From: an uncultured Bacteroidota bacterium
GTDB taxonomy: Bacteria > Bacteroidota > Bacteroidia > UBA7662
DNA: 17,119 bases
Reading direction: 5' to 3'
Assembly (NCBI GenBank): GCA_903856555.1
Contig: CAIOCC010000154.1
Coordinates: 1-17,119, forward strand
In this document: piece by piece, positions 1 through 7,486 of the stretch
Position numbering within the stretch: the stretch's first letter is position 1
Layout: each line of letters starts with the position of its first letter
The notes under the pieces: generated by a model
The model's input: only the letters and a program-made list of their open reading frames with translations
Told to the model about the DNA's origin: nothing
The model's database searches: none
Program-made: the position numbers and the translations under genes

Positions 1-1104
1 GAGGATGATCTGAGCGCCCATGTCAATCAACTTGTCGACGAAGAACAAGCGACTCTCAAACATTTTTTGGTGGATGAGCACCGAACCTTGGGCCTGGGTC
101 GCCATGACCAAGACGACACTCAACAAATCCGGCGTGAATCCGGGCCAAGGCGCATCGGCAACCGTCAATATGGACCCGTCCATGAAGTGTTCGATCCGGT
201 AATGATCTTGGGCGGGTACCAGTAGATCCTCACCTTCGATTTGTAATTGAACCCCCATGCGCCGAAAGACCTCCGGAATGATTCCCAATTCAGCAGGTGC
301 CGCATCACAGATGCGGATTTGAGACCGGGTCATGGCGGCCAAGCCCACAAAACTCCCCACCTCAATCATATCCGGCAGCAACCGGTGTTCTGCTCCGTGC
401 AGACGCTCCACCCCTTCGATGCGCAAGAGATTGGACCCAATGCTATCGGGATCGATCCGGCCGCCCATCGCATTAATCAGGCGACATAGTTGTTGGATAT
501 AGGGCTCGCAAGCCGCGTTGTACACCACCGTCGTGCCCTTGGCCATGCAAGCGGCCATGATCACATTGGCGGTGCCGGTCACCGATGCCTCGTCCAAGAG
601 AATACGGGTTCCTTGCAACCCGGAAGCCTCCACCCGATACATCCCTTGGTTTTCCAAAGGAACCAATCGTGCCCCCAATGCCTGAAGACCCGTGAAATGC
701 GTATCGAGACGACGGCGACCAATTTTGTCACCCCCGGGTCGGGGCGCCATGGCCCAACCCTGTCGAGCCAACAACGGACCCAGCAACATGATGGAACCCC
801 GGAGGCCGGAACCCCCTTTGCGAAAGGCATCGCCTTGCAAAAAGGATGTATCCAAGTCCTTGGCTGTGAATCGCATCGAGCCACCACCCAAATCTTCAAT
901 CTGCACCCCCAATCCACGCAACAAGTCAATCAGATGTCGAACATCCAGAATATCCGGCAAGCGATGCAGGGTCACCGTTTCTTCGGTCAGCAAGACCGCC
1001 GCCAAGACCTGCAAGGCTTCGTTTTTGGCCCCTTGAGGAGTAATGTTACCACTGAGGGGGTGACCCCCTTCAACGAGGAGGGTATCGCGACCGTTTGGAT
1101 TCAT
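1..1104 (-). CDS. murA: UDP-N-acetylglucosamine 1-carboxyvinyltransferase, C-terminus outside window
   Basis: MurA transfers enolpyruvate from PEP to UDP-GlcNAc, the first committed step of peptidoglycan synthesis in the cytoplasm. The 368 visible residues read without interruption to the window edge; the family is usually about 420-435 residues, so roughly the last 50-70 are missing. Recognisable parts are KNEALQVLAA near the N-terminus (Lys27 matches the conserved Lys22 of E. coli), RGSIMLLGPLLAR at about 102-114, and the loop PGGDKIGRRRLDTH at 123-136. That loop aligns with the catalytic loop of E. coli MurA, but the usual Cys115 is Asp126 here (codon at 727-729). Asp at this site is known from mycobacterial and chlamydial MurA, which remain active and resist fosfomycin. 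The ATG at 1104 shares its A with the TGA of the DUF4290 gene, so translational coupling is likely. The identification is very secure; the resistance is inferred. Confidence 0.96.
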   Translation of the reverse strand, partial: MNPNGRDTLLVEGGHPLSGNITPQGAKNEALQVLAAVLLTEETVTLHRLPDILDVRHLIDLLRGLGVQIEDLGGGSMRFTAKDLDTSFLQGDAFRKGGSGLRGSIMLLGPLLARQGWAMAPRPGGDKIGRRRLDTHFTGLQALGARLVPLENQGMYRVEASGLQGTRILLDEASVTGTANVIMAACMAKGTTVVYNAACEPYIQQLCRLINAMGGRIDPDSIGSNLLRIEGVERLHGAEHRLLPDMIEVGSFVGLAAMTRSQIRICDAAPAELGIIPEVFRRMGVQLQIEGEDLLVPAQDHYRIEHFMDGSILTVADAPWPGFTPDLLSVVLVMATQAQGSVLIHQKMFESRLFFVDKLIDMGAQIIL

Positions 1105-1736
1105 CAGGAACGAAATTTCTTTTTGAAAAAGGGTTTTTTCTTGAAAGGTTTTTTGCCGGAACGGGCATAGTCGTTTTGGTTCGGCAAGGGGGCGAATTTG
1201 GTTTCCAAAACCGTATCCTCGGTGCTGAGCGCAATGCGACCTTCGGACAATTTGAGTAAATCCGCAAAGACCACTTCGTCGTTCAAAAGGACCTTGTTCC
1301 AATTGCGGTAACTCATTTTCATGAAATTGGCGATGGCCTCGCAAAAGGCTTTGCGTTCCTCGCCGGCTTCCATCACCACGGCCTTGGCAATCATCAATTC
1401 CACAATGCGGCCGTAGTGCCGGATGCGGATAGCTTTGTTGGGATAGGGCAGGTGGGTTTCAGGGCGGAGATGCATCAAATCCCCCGGGGGAGGAAACGGT
1501 GCGTCCACATCCAAATCGTAACCGGCCATCACAAAGAGGTGATCCCAAAGTTTTTGTTGGTGATCGGCCCCATCGCGGGATCCGCCGTTCAATTGGTGCA
1601 TGACCTCGACCAAACTCTGAGCAGCCTTGGTACGGAGGGCCTTGTCGGAAATGGTCTGCAAATGCGCAGCCATCAGGTGGATACCCCGACCGTATTCGGG
1701 GACTTTGAGTGCGGGTCTTGCCGTATTGTATTCCAT
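1104..1736 (-). CDS. DUF4290 family protein with basic C-terminal tail
   Basis: This 210-residue protein belongs to DUF4290, a family found in Bacteroidota with no established function. It starts MEYNTARP and has the family features PEYGRGIHLMAAH (about 13-25) and RIRHYGRIVELMIAKA near the middle. No signal peptide or membrane segment is visible, so it is probably cytosolic. The last 17 or so residues are almost entirely Lys, Phe, Pro and Arg (GKKPFKKKPFFKKK), a strongly basic, probably disordered tail that could bind nucleic acid or another polyanion; that role is inference. The gene follows uvrD by 41 bases with no convincing promoter and overlaps murA by one base (TGATG). Position directly before murA suggests shared expression with cell-wall synthesis but does not prove a role in it. 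Confidence 0.9.
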   Translation of the reverse strand: MEYNTARPALKVPEYGRGIHLMAAHLQTISDKALRTKAAQSLVEVMHQLNGGSRDGADHQQKLWDHLFVMAGYDLDVDAPFPPPGDLMHLRPETHLPYPNKAIRIRHYGRIVELMIAKAVVMEAGEERKAFCEAIANFMKMSYRNWNKVLLNDEVVFADLLKLSEGRIALSTEDTVLETKFAPLPNQNDYARSGKKPFKKKPFFKKKFRS

Positions 1737-1777
1737 AGAGGCCGGTGAGGGTTGCCCCCCAATGAGGGAAATAAAGG

Positions 1778-4168
1778 TTAATCACCGGCAGGGCCGGTAT
1801 CGGAAACTTTGGTTAAACGGGCAAATTTGAGCAAAATCTGCTTGGTTCCGTATTGTTCAAAGGTAATGGTCGCCTTGGTATCCGGTAACCTTCCTTCGAG
1901 TTTATCAATACGCCCCTGTCCAAAACGAAAGTGGTTGACCAAATCGCCCTCCATCAAGGTTGAAGGATCATCCCCCACCCCCGGGGCTGGACCCGATCCC
2001 GGGCCAGGAAGGGGGGCCGGACGGGATGGTGCCGATGCTGGACGGGCAGCTCCAGAATAGGGACGAGCAGGACCCGACCCCGGTCGAGCAGGACCCGACC
2101 CCGGTCGAGCGGGACCCGACCCCGATGGGGACGCGCTTCGGCTTCCGCCCCAGGGCAAGGAGGCAGCTGGTGCCGGAGCCGGTGAACCCGAGCGCAACAA
2201 AGCCGGCTGAGCCAAAAACGCCTTGTCAATCTCGAACAGGAAACGACTGGGCTCTCCGTAACACAAATTACCATGACGAAATCTCGTCAGCGCATAGCTA
2301 AGGACCAATCGACTGCGCGCCCGGGTCAAGGCGACATAAAACAAGCGTCGCTCTTCTTCGAGGTCGGCCCGGCTATCCCGAGCCATGGCCGATGGAAACA
2401 AATCTTCTTCCATCCCAACCACAAAAACTTCCTCAAATTCCAAGCCTTTGGCCTGATGAACGGTCATCAAACTAACGTAATCACGGTCCTCGGGATCGTT
2501 GTTCTGGTCCATGGAGGTCAGCAAAGAGATATGTTGCAAAAAGGCCCCCAGACTGCGATCGTCCCCAGGAATCACCTCGTCCGATTCACAAAATTCTTCG
2601 ATCGCATTGAGTAATTCCTCTACGTTTTGGACGCGGGCCAGTCCCTCGATGCTGGTATCGGCTTTGAGTTCGGTTTGCAGATTGGACTGCTTCCAAACCA
2701 ATCGGGCCAAAACAATGGCGTTTTCTTTGCGGGCCGTAACGCCCCAGGATTGAACCGAAAGGGCAAATTCCACCATGCGCTTGCCGGCCGCCCCCAAGGT
2801 GGCCGTGAGCGGATGACCCTGTTCCATCGCGACCAAAAGCTCCCAGAGGCTCATTCCCAGCCGGTCGGCTTCCAAAACCCATTTGTCCATGGAGGTTTTG
2901 CCGATCCCACGGGCCGGATAATTGATAACCCGGCGCAAGGCTTCTTCGTCAGCGGTGTTCACCACCAAACGGAGATAAGATAACAAATCTTTGACTTCTT
3001 TGCGCTGATAAAAACTAACCCCCCCAATCACCCGGTACGGAATGTTCTGCCGTCGCAAGGCTTCCTCAAAGGCCCTGGACTGGGCATTGGTGCGGTACAA
3101 AATCGCAAAATCCCGGTTGCTCAGTTGAAAACGATGCTTGCGGGCGTGGAGCTCGGCCGCCACTTGTCGTCCTTCTTCGTTATCGCTAACACAACGGAAG
3201 ACCCCAATCAATTCACCCTGGGCGTTCGCGGTCCAAAGGTCTTTGGGAATTTGCTTTTGGTTGCAGGCAATCACCGAACCCGATGCACCGACAATGGTGC
3301 CAGTAGAACGGTAATTTTGTTCCAGGCGAACCACCTGAACCTCCGGAAAGTCTTGGTGAACATTGAGAATATTATCGATGACGGCCCCTCGGAAAGCATA
3401 GATACTTTGGGCATCATCGCCTACCAAGCAAACATTGCGATGCACCGCCGATAACAACTTGACAATACGGTACTGAACCCGGTTGGTGTCCTGAAACTCA
3501 TCCACCAAAAGGTGCTTGAATTGCATCTGGTATTGGTGGAGAATATCGGGGTGTTCGTTAAAAAGACGAAAGGTCTGCAAAAGGAGATCGTCAAAGTCCA
3601 TGGCCCCGCTTCGGTGGCAACGTTGAACATAGGCGCGGTAGAGCTCCACAAAGCGAGCCCGTCCCGAAGCCCGATCCCCGGCCATCAACCCGACGTCGTT
3701 TTGGTATTCATCCGGCGTAATCAGGGCGTTCTTGGCCGAAGAAATTCGGGCATAGAGCGGCGATGGTTTGTAATAAGCCTCGTCCAGGTTCATCTCACGG
3801 ACCAAGGATTTGATTAACGATTTGGTATCGTCGGTATCGTAGATACTAAAGTTGGAGGGGTAACCCAAGACTTCGGCATGCCTTCTCAATAGGCGGGCAA
3901 AAACCGAGTGAAACGTCCCCATCCACAAAGACCGGGCCGAGGGTCCAATCAAGGCTTCGATACGTTCGCGCATTTCCCCGGCCGCTTTGTTGGTAAAAGT
4001 CAAGGCCAGCATGCGAAAAGGATCCTCCCCCTGCCGAACCAAATGCGCCATGCGATAGGTTAGGACCCTGGTCTTGCCGGAACCGGCCCCTGCCACAATC
4101 ATGACCGGACCTTCCGTGCATTCCACCGCCGACCTCTGCGCCGGGTTGAGTTCGTCCAACCAATTCAC
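1778..4168 (-). CDS. UvrD/PcrA-type superfamily 1A DNA helicase
   Basis: This 796-residue ATP-dependent 3'-5' helicase belongs to the UvrD/PcrA/Rep group, which works in nucleotide excision repair, mismatch repair and clearing of replication or recombination intermediates. Motifs appear in order: Q motif LNPAQRSAV (7-15), Walker A AGAGSGKT (26-33), DEFQDT (223-228), GDDAQSIYAFRG (250-261), VHQAKGLEF near 570 and VALTRAR near 613. The C-terminus has the Tudor-like segment GDLVNHFRFGQG found in PcrA and UvrD, where it contacts RNA polymerase. Between helicase core and this domain lies a linker of about 70 residues rich in Gly, Pro, Ser, Ala and Arg, including three exact GSGPARP units. The start is GTG at 4168: it lies three codons after the in-frame TAA of the shikimate kinase gene, so no earlier start is possible. 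PcrA is the best guess among close paralogues. Confidence 0.96.
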   Translation of the reverse strand: MNWLDELNPAQRSAVECTEGPVMIVAGAGSGKTRVLTYRMAHLVRQGEDPFRMLALTFTNKAAGEMRERIEALIGPSARSLWMGTFHSVFARLLRRHAEVLGYPSNFSIYDTDDTKSLIKSLVREMNLDEAYYKPSPLYARISSAKNALITPDEYQNDVGLMAGDRASGRARFVELYRAYVQRCHRSGAMDFDDLLLQTFRLFNEHPDILHQYQMQFKHLLVDEFQDTNRVQYRIVKLLSAVHRNVCLVGDDAQSIYAFRGAVIDNILNVHQDFPEVQVVRLEQNYRSTGTIVGASGSVIACNQKQIPKDLWTANAQGELIGVFRCVSDNEEGRQVAAELHARKHRFQLSNRDFAILYRTNAQSRAFEEALRRQNIPYRVIGGVSFYQRKEVKDLLSYLRLVVNTADEEALRRVINYPARGIGKTSMDKWVLEADRLGMSLWELLVAMEQGHPLTATLGAAGKRMVEFALSVQSWGVTARKENAIVLARLVWKQSNLQTELKADTSIEGLARVQNVEELLNAIEEFCESDEVIPGDDRSLGAFLQHISLLTSMDQNNDPEDRDYVSLMTVHQAKGLEFEEVFVVGMEEDLFPSAMARDSRADLEEERRLFYVALTRARSRLVLSYALTRFRHGNLCYGEPSRFLFEIDKAFLAQPALLRSGSPAPAPAASLPWGGSRSASPSGSGPARPGSGPARPGSGPARPYSGAARPASAPSRPAPLPGPGSGPAPGVGDDPSTLMEGDLVNHFRFGQGRIDKLEGRLPDTKATITFEQYGTKQILLKFARLTKVSDTGPAGD
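2061..2123 (-). repeat. 21-bp tandem repeat, three copies, inside the helicase gene
   Basis: Three adjacent 21-bp units lie at 2061-2081, 2082-2102 and 2103-2123. They differ by one or two bases and each encodes the heptapeptide GSGPARP in frame (residues about 683-703). Degenerate copies continue on the C-terminal side (YSGAARP, ASAPSRP). Because the unit is a multiple of three, gain or loss of copies would change linker length without breaking the helicase. Confidence 0.9.
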
Positions 4169-4177
4169 CGCACGAAG

Positions 4178-4714
4178 TTAACGGGAGGCAGGCACTCCTT
4201 GGCTTGCTCCCCAAAGCAACAAGTCTTCTGAATGGAGAACCCGATGGTGGGATCGAGCATAAAAAGGCCTGCGCTCGCGGTAGAGGGTTTCCACGGCCGT
4301 GGGCAGGTCCAACAAACTCGTTGTGCTGAGCAAGGGACGTTCCTGGTAGGCGTCTGCCAATCGCGCTACGAGTTCGGCGATCGGTGGGTCCAGCCAAACC
4401 ACGGTTCCGTGATCCAGCATCCAGTCGATATTTCGCAGAACGGCCCCCCCACCGGTGGCTACAACCAAACGACGTTCCACAGCAGTCTGATGCAACAAAC
4501 GGGTTTCGGTGGTGCGAAACGCTTCTTCACCTTTCTCTTCAAAAAAACGGGGGATGGAAATTCCTGCCTCGGCTTCGATTTGTTGGTCAAGGTCCTCAAA
4601 ACGCCAACCCAAGGTTTCGGCTAACAAAGGTCCCGCCGTGGATTTTCCCGAACCCGGCATACCAACCAGATAAATGCGGGCCGGCTCAGCAGCCAACGGT
4701 TCCTGCTCTTCCAT
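4178..4714 (-). CDS. aroK: Shikimate kinase
   Basis: Shikimate kinase phosphorylates shikimate at O3 with ATP, the fifth step of the shikimate pathway to chorismate, in the cytosol. The 178-residue length is normal. Visible motifs are the P-loop GMPGSGKST (18-26), DLD (41-43) for Mg and shikimate binding, GEEAFRTTE with the substrate-binding Arg, TGGGAVL (the Gly-rich shikimate-binding loop) and QERPLL in the lid. The ATG at 4714 begins five bases after the stop of the upstream permease gene, and its TAA is followed by only three codons before the in-frame GTG of the helicase gene. The three genes are therefore almost certainly co-transcribed. No key residue appears to be missing. The symbol aroK rather than aroL is a convention here. 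Confidence 0.95.
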   Translation of the reverse strand: MEEQEPLAAEPARIYLVGMPGSGKSTAGPLLAETLGWRFEDLDQQIEAEAGISIPRFFEEKGEEAFRTTETRLLHQTAVERRLVVATGGGAVLRNIDWMLDHGTVVWLDPPIAELVARLADAYQERPLLSTTSLLDLPTAVETLYRERRPFYARSHHRVLHSEDLLLWGASQGVPASR

Positions 4715-4719
4715 TCAAT

Positions 4720-5766
4720 TTAGGCTTCCAATTGAACGCGAGGATCCAGGACCGTGTACAACCAATCCACCAGGATATTCATCAACACAAACAACAAACC
4801 GGACCACAGAACAACCCCCATCACCACCGGTAAGTCAAAGACCATCAAAGCATCCACCGTCAACTTGCCCATACCCTGCCAACCAAAGACATACTCAACA
4901 AAAACAGCACCCGCTAGCATCGAAGATAACCAGCCCGATAGGGCCGTCACCACGGGATTCAAGGCATTGGGCCACACATGCTTCCACCATACCCGAAAGG
5001 GATGCAAGCCTTTGGCCCTGGCGGTCCGAACATAGTCTTGGGCGAGAACATCACTCACCGAATCTTTGGTTAGCTGGACCACCACCGAAAGGGGTCGAAT
5101 CCCCAGAGTCAAGGCCGGTAACAACAGGTTTTTGGGGACCCAAACCCAGCCGTTCAAGGCATCCAATTGCTGAAGACTGCCGGTCATCGAAAGCCCGGTC
5201 CAGGGCGCAAGCAGGTATCCAAAAACATAGGCCATCAACAAGGCCACGACAAAGCTTGGAGCGGCGACACCGCTCATGGCAAAACCCATGATGGTGGCAC
5301 GCACGCCCCGGGATGCTGTCACCGCCGCCCACGAGCCCAGCGCAATACCCAAAACCGTCGCCAAAAACATGGCGGCGAATGCCAAAACCAAGGTGCCCAG
5401 GAAGGCCTCGCCAACCATCCCCACCACTTCGCGTCGGTTTTGGTAGGAGCGACCCAGGCTGGGCGCCTTGAAAACAGGGATAGGTACTTTGGATCCTTCG
5501 GTCAAAACCACATCCAACGGTGACAATCCTTTTAAAAAATGCAGGTAGCGCTGACCCCAAGGAAGATCCAAGCCCAATTCACTGCGTATTTCTCGAAGCG
5601 TCTCCGGATCAGAGCGCTGGCCCAGGGTCATCTGGGCCGAATCGGCGGGCAGAACATAAAACAACAGAAAAATAAGGGAAACCAAACCCCAAAGGACCAG
5701 AACCGCGTTGAATAAACGCCCCAACAACCAACGAAGAGTCCTCGTGTTCACCTCGTTGGCCTTCAA
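4720..5766 (-). CDS. ABC transporter permease, DppB/OppB type
   Basis: This integral membrane protein of up to 348 residues belongs to the binding-protein-dependent permeases that import peptides or nickel. Hydrophobic segments lie at about 18-38, 121-147, 160-186, 213-232, 270-290 and 310-337, the six-helix layout of the DppB family. The cytoplasmic coupling loop DYVRTARAKGLHPFRVWWKH (244-263) is a clear EAA-type motif for contact with an ATPase. After helix 1 a long extracytoplasmic segment (about 39-120) contains PSLGRSY, which resembles the family's conserved stretch. No partner permease (DppC), ATPase or binding protein is in the window, so substrate and partners are unknown. No ATG is suitably placed: TTG at 5766, one base after the upstream stop, or GTG at 5751 are the options. 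The family call is firm, the exact start is not. Confidence 0.88.
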   Translation of the reverse strand: MKANEVNTRTLRWLLGRLFNAVLVLWGLVSLIFLLFYVLPADSAQMTLGQRSDPETLREIRSELGLDLPWGQRYLHFLKGLSPLDVVLTEGSKVPIPVFKAPSLGRSYQNRREVVGMVGEAFLGTLVLAFAAMFLATVLGIALGSWAAVTASRGVRATIMGFAMSGVAAPSFVVALLMAYVFGYLLAPWTGLSMTGSLQQLDALNGWVWVPKNLLLPALTLGIRPLSVVVQLTKDSVSDVLAQDYVRTARAKGLHPFRVWWKHVWPNALNPVVTALSGWLSSMLAGAVFVEYVFGWQGMGKLTVDALMVFDLPVVMGVVLWSGLLFVLMNILVDWLYTVLDPRVQLEA

Positions 5767-5767
5767 C

Positions 5768-6898
5768 TTAGCGGAGCGATCCGATCCGGCGGCCTAATTC
5801 ATCGGGACTGGGAAGTCGACGCGCAGGGATCAGGTCTTGGACCGTGCCCTTGTTCAACAAGACAAGACCCGGATTGGAGCGCATCATGGTTTTGAGGACG
5901 GTCCCGTCCGCTTGATAAAAGGGCCACGAACTTGCCGCAAAACGTTTTCCAAAGGATTCGATTTCTTCACGTCCACTGCCCGTCAAAATCGCAATCTTGA
6001 TATCGTTGCGCCTGGCCCAATCCACCAACGCCGCGACCTTGATCCAAGCATCGCCCCTCGCTTTTTCCAAAAAAGGCGAAACAATAAATACGGCATGTTC
6101 CGCCCCCAAAAAATCATCGGTATAATCGTTGCCATTCAAATCACTGACCACAAAATCGTGAATGGGTGGCACATACCCCTTGGTCACCAATTCGGTTTGA
6201 CGATCCACAAACTCGGCAGGTCGACCATCGGCTTGAAGGCTATCCCACGGGGAATCTTCGGTCGCAAAGCGACTGACTACGCCGTTGATTCGGTACTGCC
6301 AAACATCCTTGTAAACATCCCGAGGCGCCCCCTCGGGGATGGCCATCCCCTGAGGCAGGTTCTTGCCCACGGCGTAGGGCCTAAAGTCCAACAGAGGCAA
6401 ATCATTCCAGGTATAAAACGACAAGGCTGTTACTCCTATGGCCGTCAAACCCACCATGCTGGTTCCCAGGATGGCAGGGCCCAGGGGCCGAATGCGCGAC
6501 CTTTGGTAACACAAGATTGTTATCATCGTAAGCAGGACCACGTCCTTGGAAAAACTCTGCCAAGGGGTTAATTTCATAAAATCCCCAAAACAACCGCAGT
6601 CGGTTACGACCTTGAACCAAGCCGACCAAAAAGTCAAAAAAGTAAAGAAGACTACCAAGCCTAACAACCACCAGGTAACCGCTTTGGTCTTCCAGCCAAC
6701 CCACAATGCCATGCCCAACACGACTTCCAAAACACAGATTGCAATGGCCAGACCGGTGGCCAATGGATTCAAAAAATCCATGCCAAAAACAACAAAGTAT
6801 TCTTCCAACTTGTAGCCAAAGCCTAAGGGATCGTTGGCTTTGATAAGTCCCGAAAAAATAAAAAGACCTCCGGTCAAAAATCTTAACAATGCGATCAT
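5768..6898 (-). CDS. DoxX/MauE-like membrane protein with thioredoxin-like C-terminal domain (BT_3928 type)
   Basis: This 376-residue protein has two halves. Residues 1 to about 162 contain four or five membrane helices (about 1-18, 45-65, 72-92, 117-133, 143-161) of the DoxX/MauE type. The motif TDCGCFGDF, with Cys101 and Cys103, sits after the third helix; a CxC pair here resembles the redox-active pairs of MauE- and VKOR-like proteins. The remainder (about 163-376) is soluble, probably periplasmic, and includes a stretch like a thioredoxin fold (AVFIVSPFLEKA, then IKIAILTGS, later PGLVLLNKGTV), but it has no CxxC. A role in thiol redox or cofactor transfer is therefore inference. The ATG at 6898 overlaps the DUF1599 stop by four bases (ATGA) and the gene ends two bases from the permease start, placing it firmly in this operon. 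Confidence 0.85.
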   Translation of the reverse strand: MIALLRFLTGGLFIFSGLIKANDPLGFGYKLEEYFVVFGMDFLNPLATGLAIAICVLEVVLGMALWVGWKTKAVTWWLLGLVVFFTFLTFWSAWFKVVTDCGCFGDFMKLTPWQSFSKDVVLLTMITILCYQRSRIRPLGPAILGTSMVGLTAIGVTALSFYTWNDLPLLDFRPYAVGKNLPQGMAIPEGAPRDVYKDVWQYRINGVVSRFATEDSPWDSLQADGRPAEFVDRQTELVTKGYVPPIHDFVVSDLNGNDYTDDFLGAEHAVFIVSPFLEKARGDAWIKVAALVDWARRNDIKIAILTGSGREEIESFGKRFAASSWPFYQADGTVLKTMMRSNPGLVLLNKGTVQDLIPARRLPSPDELGRRIGSLR

Positions 6899-7455
6899 AA
6901 GGATGGATTGGGTGAATGAGGGTCGCCATCGAGGCGAATCAGTGCAAAAACAGCGTAATTCAAAATATCGCGGTATCCTCCTTCGACTCCTTCGCTGACC
7001 TCGGCCTGGCCGCGATTGCTCTCAATTTGTTTGATTCGAAGGAGCTTGACCAAGACCATGTCGGTTAGGGAGGTGGGGCGCATTTCTCTCCAAGCCTCAT
7101 CGTAATCGTGGTTTTTGTTGGCCAGGAGATCCCGATTGTGCGCAACTTGTTGGTCGTAATAGCCCAAAGCTTGGTCGATGCTCAGCGCTTCCTCGGAGCA
7201 TTCCCCCAGTTCCAATTGAATCAAGGCCATGATGGCGTAATTTATCATCGCAACCCATTCGGGGCGAACGCCTTCACTCACACGGTGATAGCCCTTCTGT
7301 TCAATGTTACGAATTCGACAGGCCTTGATGTAGAGCTGATCGGTGAGGGATGGAAGCCGAAAAACCCGCCACGAGGTTCCGTAGTCTCTGGTTTTGGCCT
7401 CGAACAAGGACCTGCACTCCAGGAGCACGTTGTCAAAAGCCGTCAAGGTCTGCAT
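6895..7455 (-). CDS. DUF1599 (Nmad1-like) protein with two internal repeats
   Basis: The 186-residue product consists of two copies of one all-helical module. Copy 1 covers about 13-80 (KTRDYGTSW, LPSLTDQLYIKACRIRNIE, VSEGV, INYAIMALIQL) and copy 2 about 106-175 (KNHDYDEAW, PTSLTDMVLVKLLRIKQIE, VSEGV, LNYAVFALIRL). This is DUF1599, which as far as I recall has been renamed a nucleotide-modification-associated domain; its biochemical role is not established. Acidic and Lys residues recur at the same places in both copies, so both may retain a binding site. No membrane segment is seen. The gene is first in the minus-strand run, starting 31 bases from the divergent folP start, and its last codons overlap the DoxX-type gene (ATGA). 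The family call is good and the function is open. Confidence 0.87.
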   Translation of the reverse strand: MQTLTAFDNVLLECRSLFEAKTRDYGTSWRVFRLPSLTDQLYIKACRIRNIEQKGYHRVSEGVRPEWVAMINYAIMALIQLELGECSEEALSIDQALGYYDQQVAHNRDLLANKNHDYDEAWREMRPTSLTDMVLVKLLRIKQIESNRGQAEVSEGVEGGYRDILNYAVFALIRLDGDPHSPNPSL

Positions 7456-7479
7456 GGCATGTTTTGGGGGATAAATTTA
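7450..7479 (+). promoter_or_regulatory. Weak candidate promoter for folP, -7 box palindromic
   Basis: TAAATTTA (7472-7479) matches TAnnTTTG at seven of eight positions. CTG (7450-7452) lies 19 bases upstream, where a TTG would be expected. Transcription would start almost at the folP ATG (7487), giving a leaderless or nearly leaderless mRNA. The box reads the same on the minus strand, where it could serve the DUF1599 gene, but no minus -33 element was found. This is a motif match only. Confidence 0.3.
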
Positions 7480-7486
7480 CATCACG

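Noticed and set aside
490..1170. 226-codon plus-strand frame opposite murA
   Set aside because: It is antisense to an intact, clearly recognisable MurA and its translation is rich in His, Gln, Arg and Gly with no family resemblance.
2061..2123. CRISPR-like repeats
   Set aside because: The units are contiguous without spacers and encode an in-frame heptapeptide.
4674..5291. 205-codon plus-strand frame opposite the permease
   Set aside because: Shadow of the permease gene; product is a Pro/Ser/Arg/His-rich sequence without any domain.
5837..6571. 244-codon plus-strand frame opposite the DoxX-type gene
   Set aside because: Antisense shadow of a coherent membrane protein; no start context or recognisable motif.
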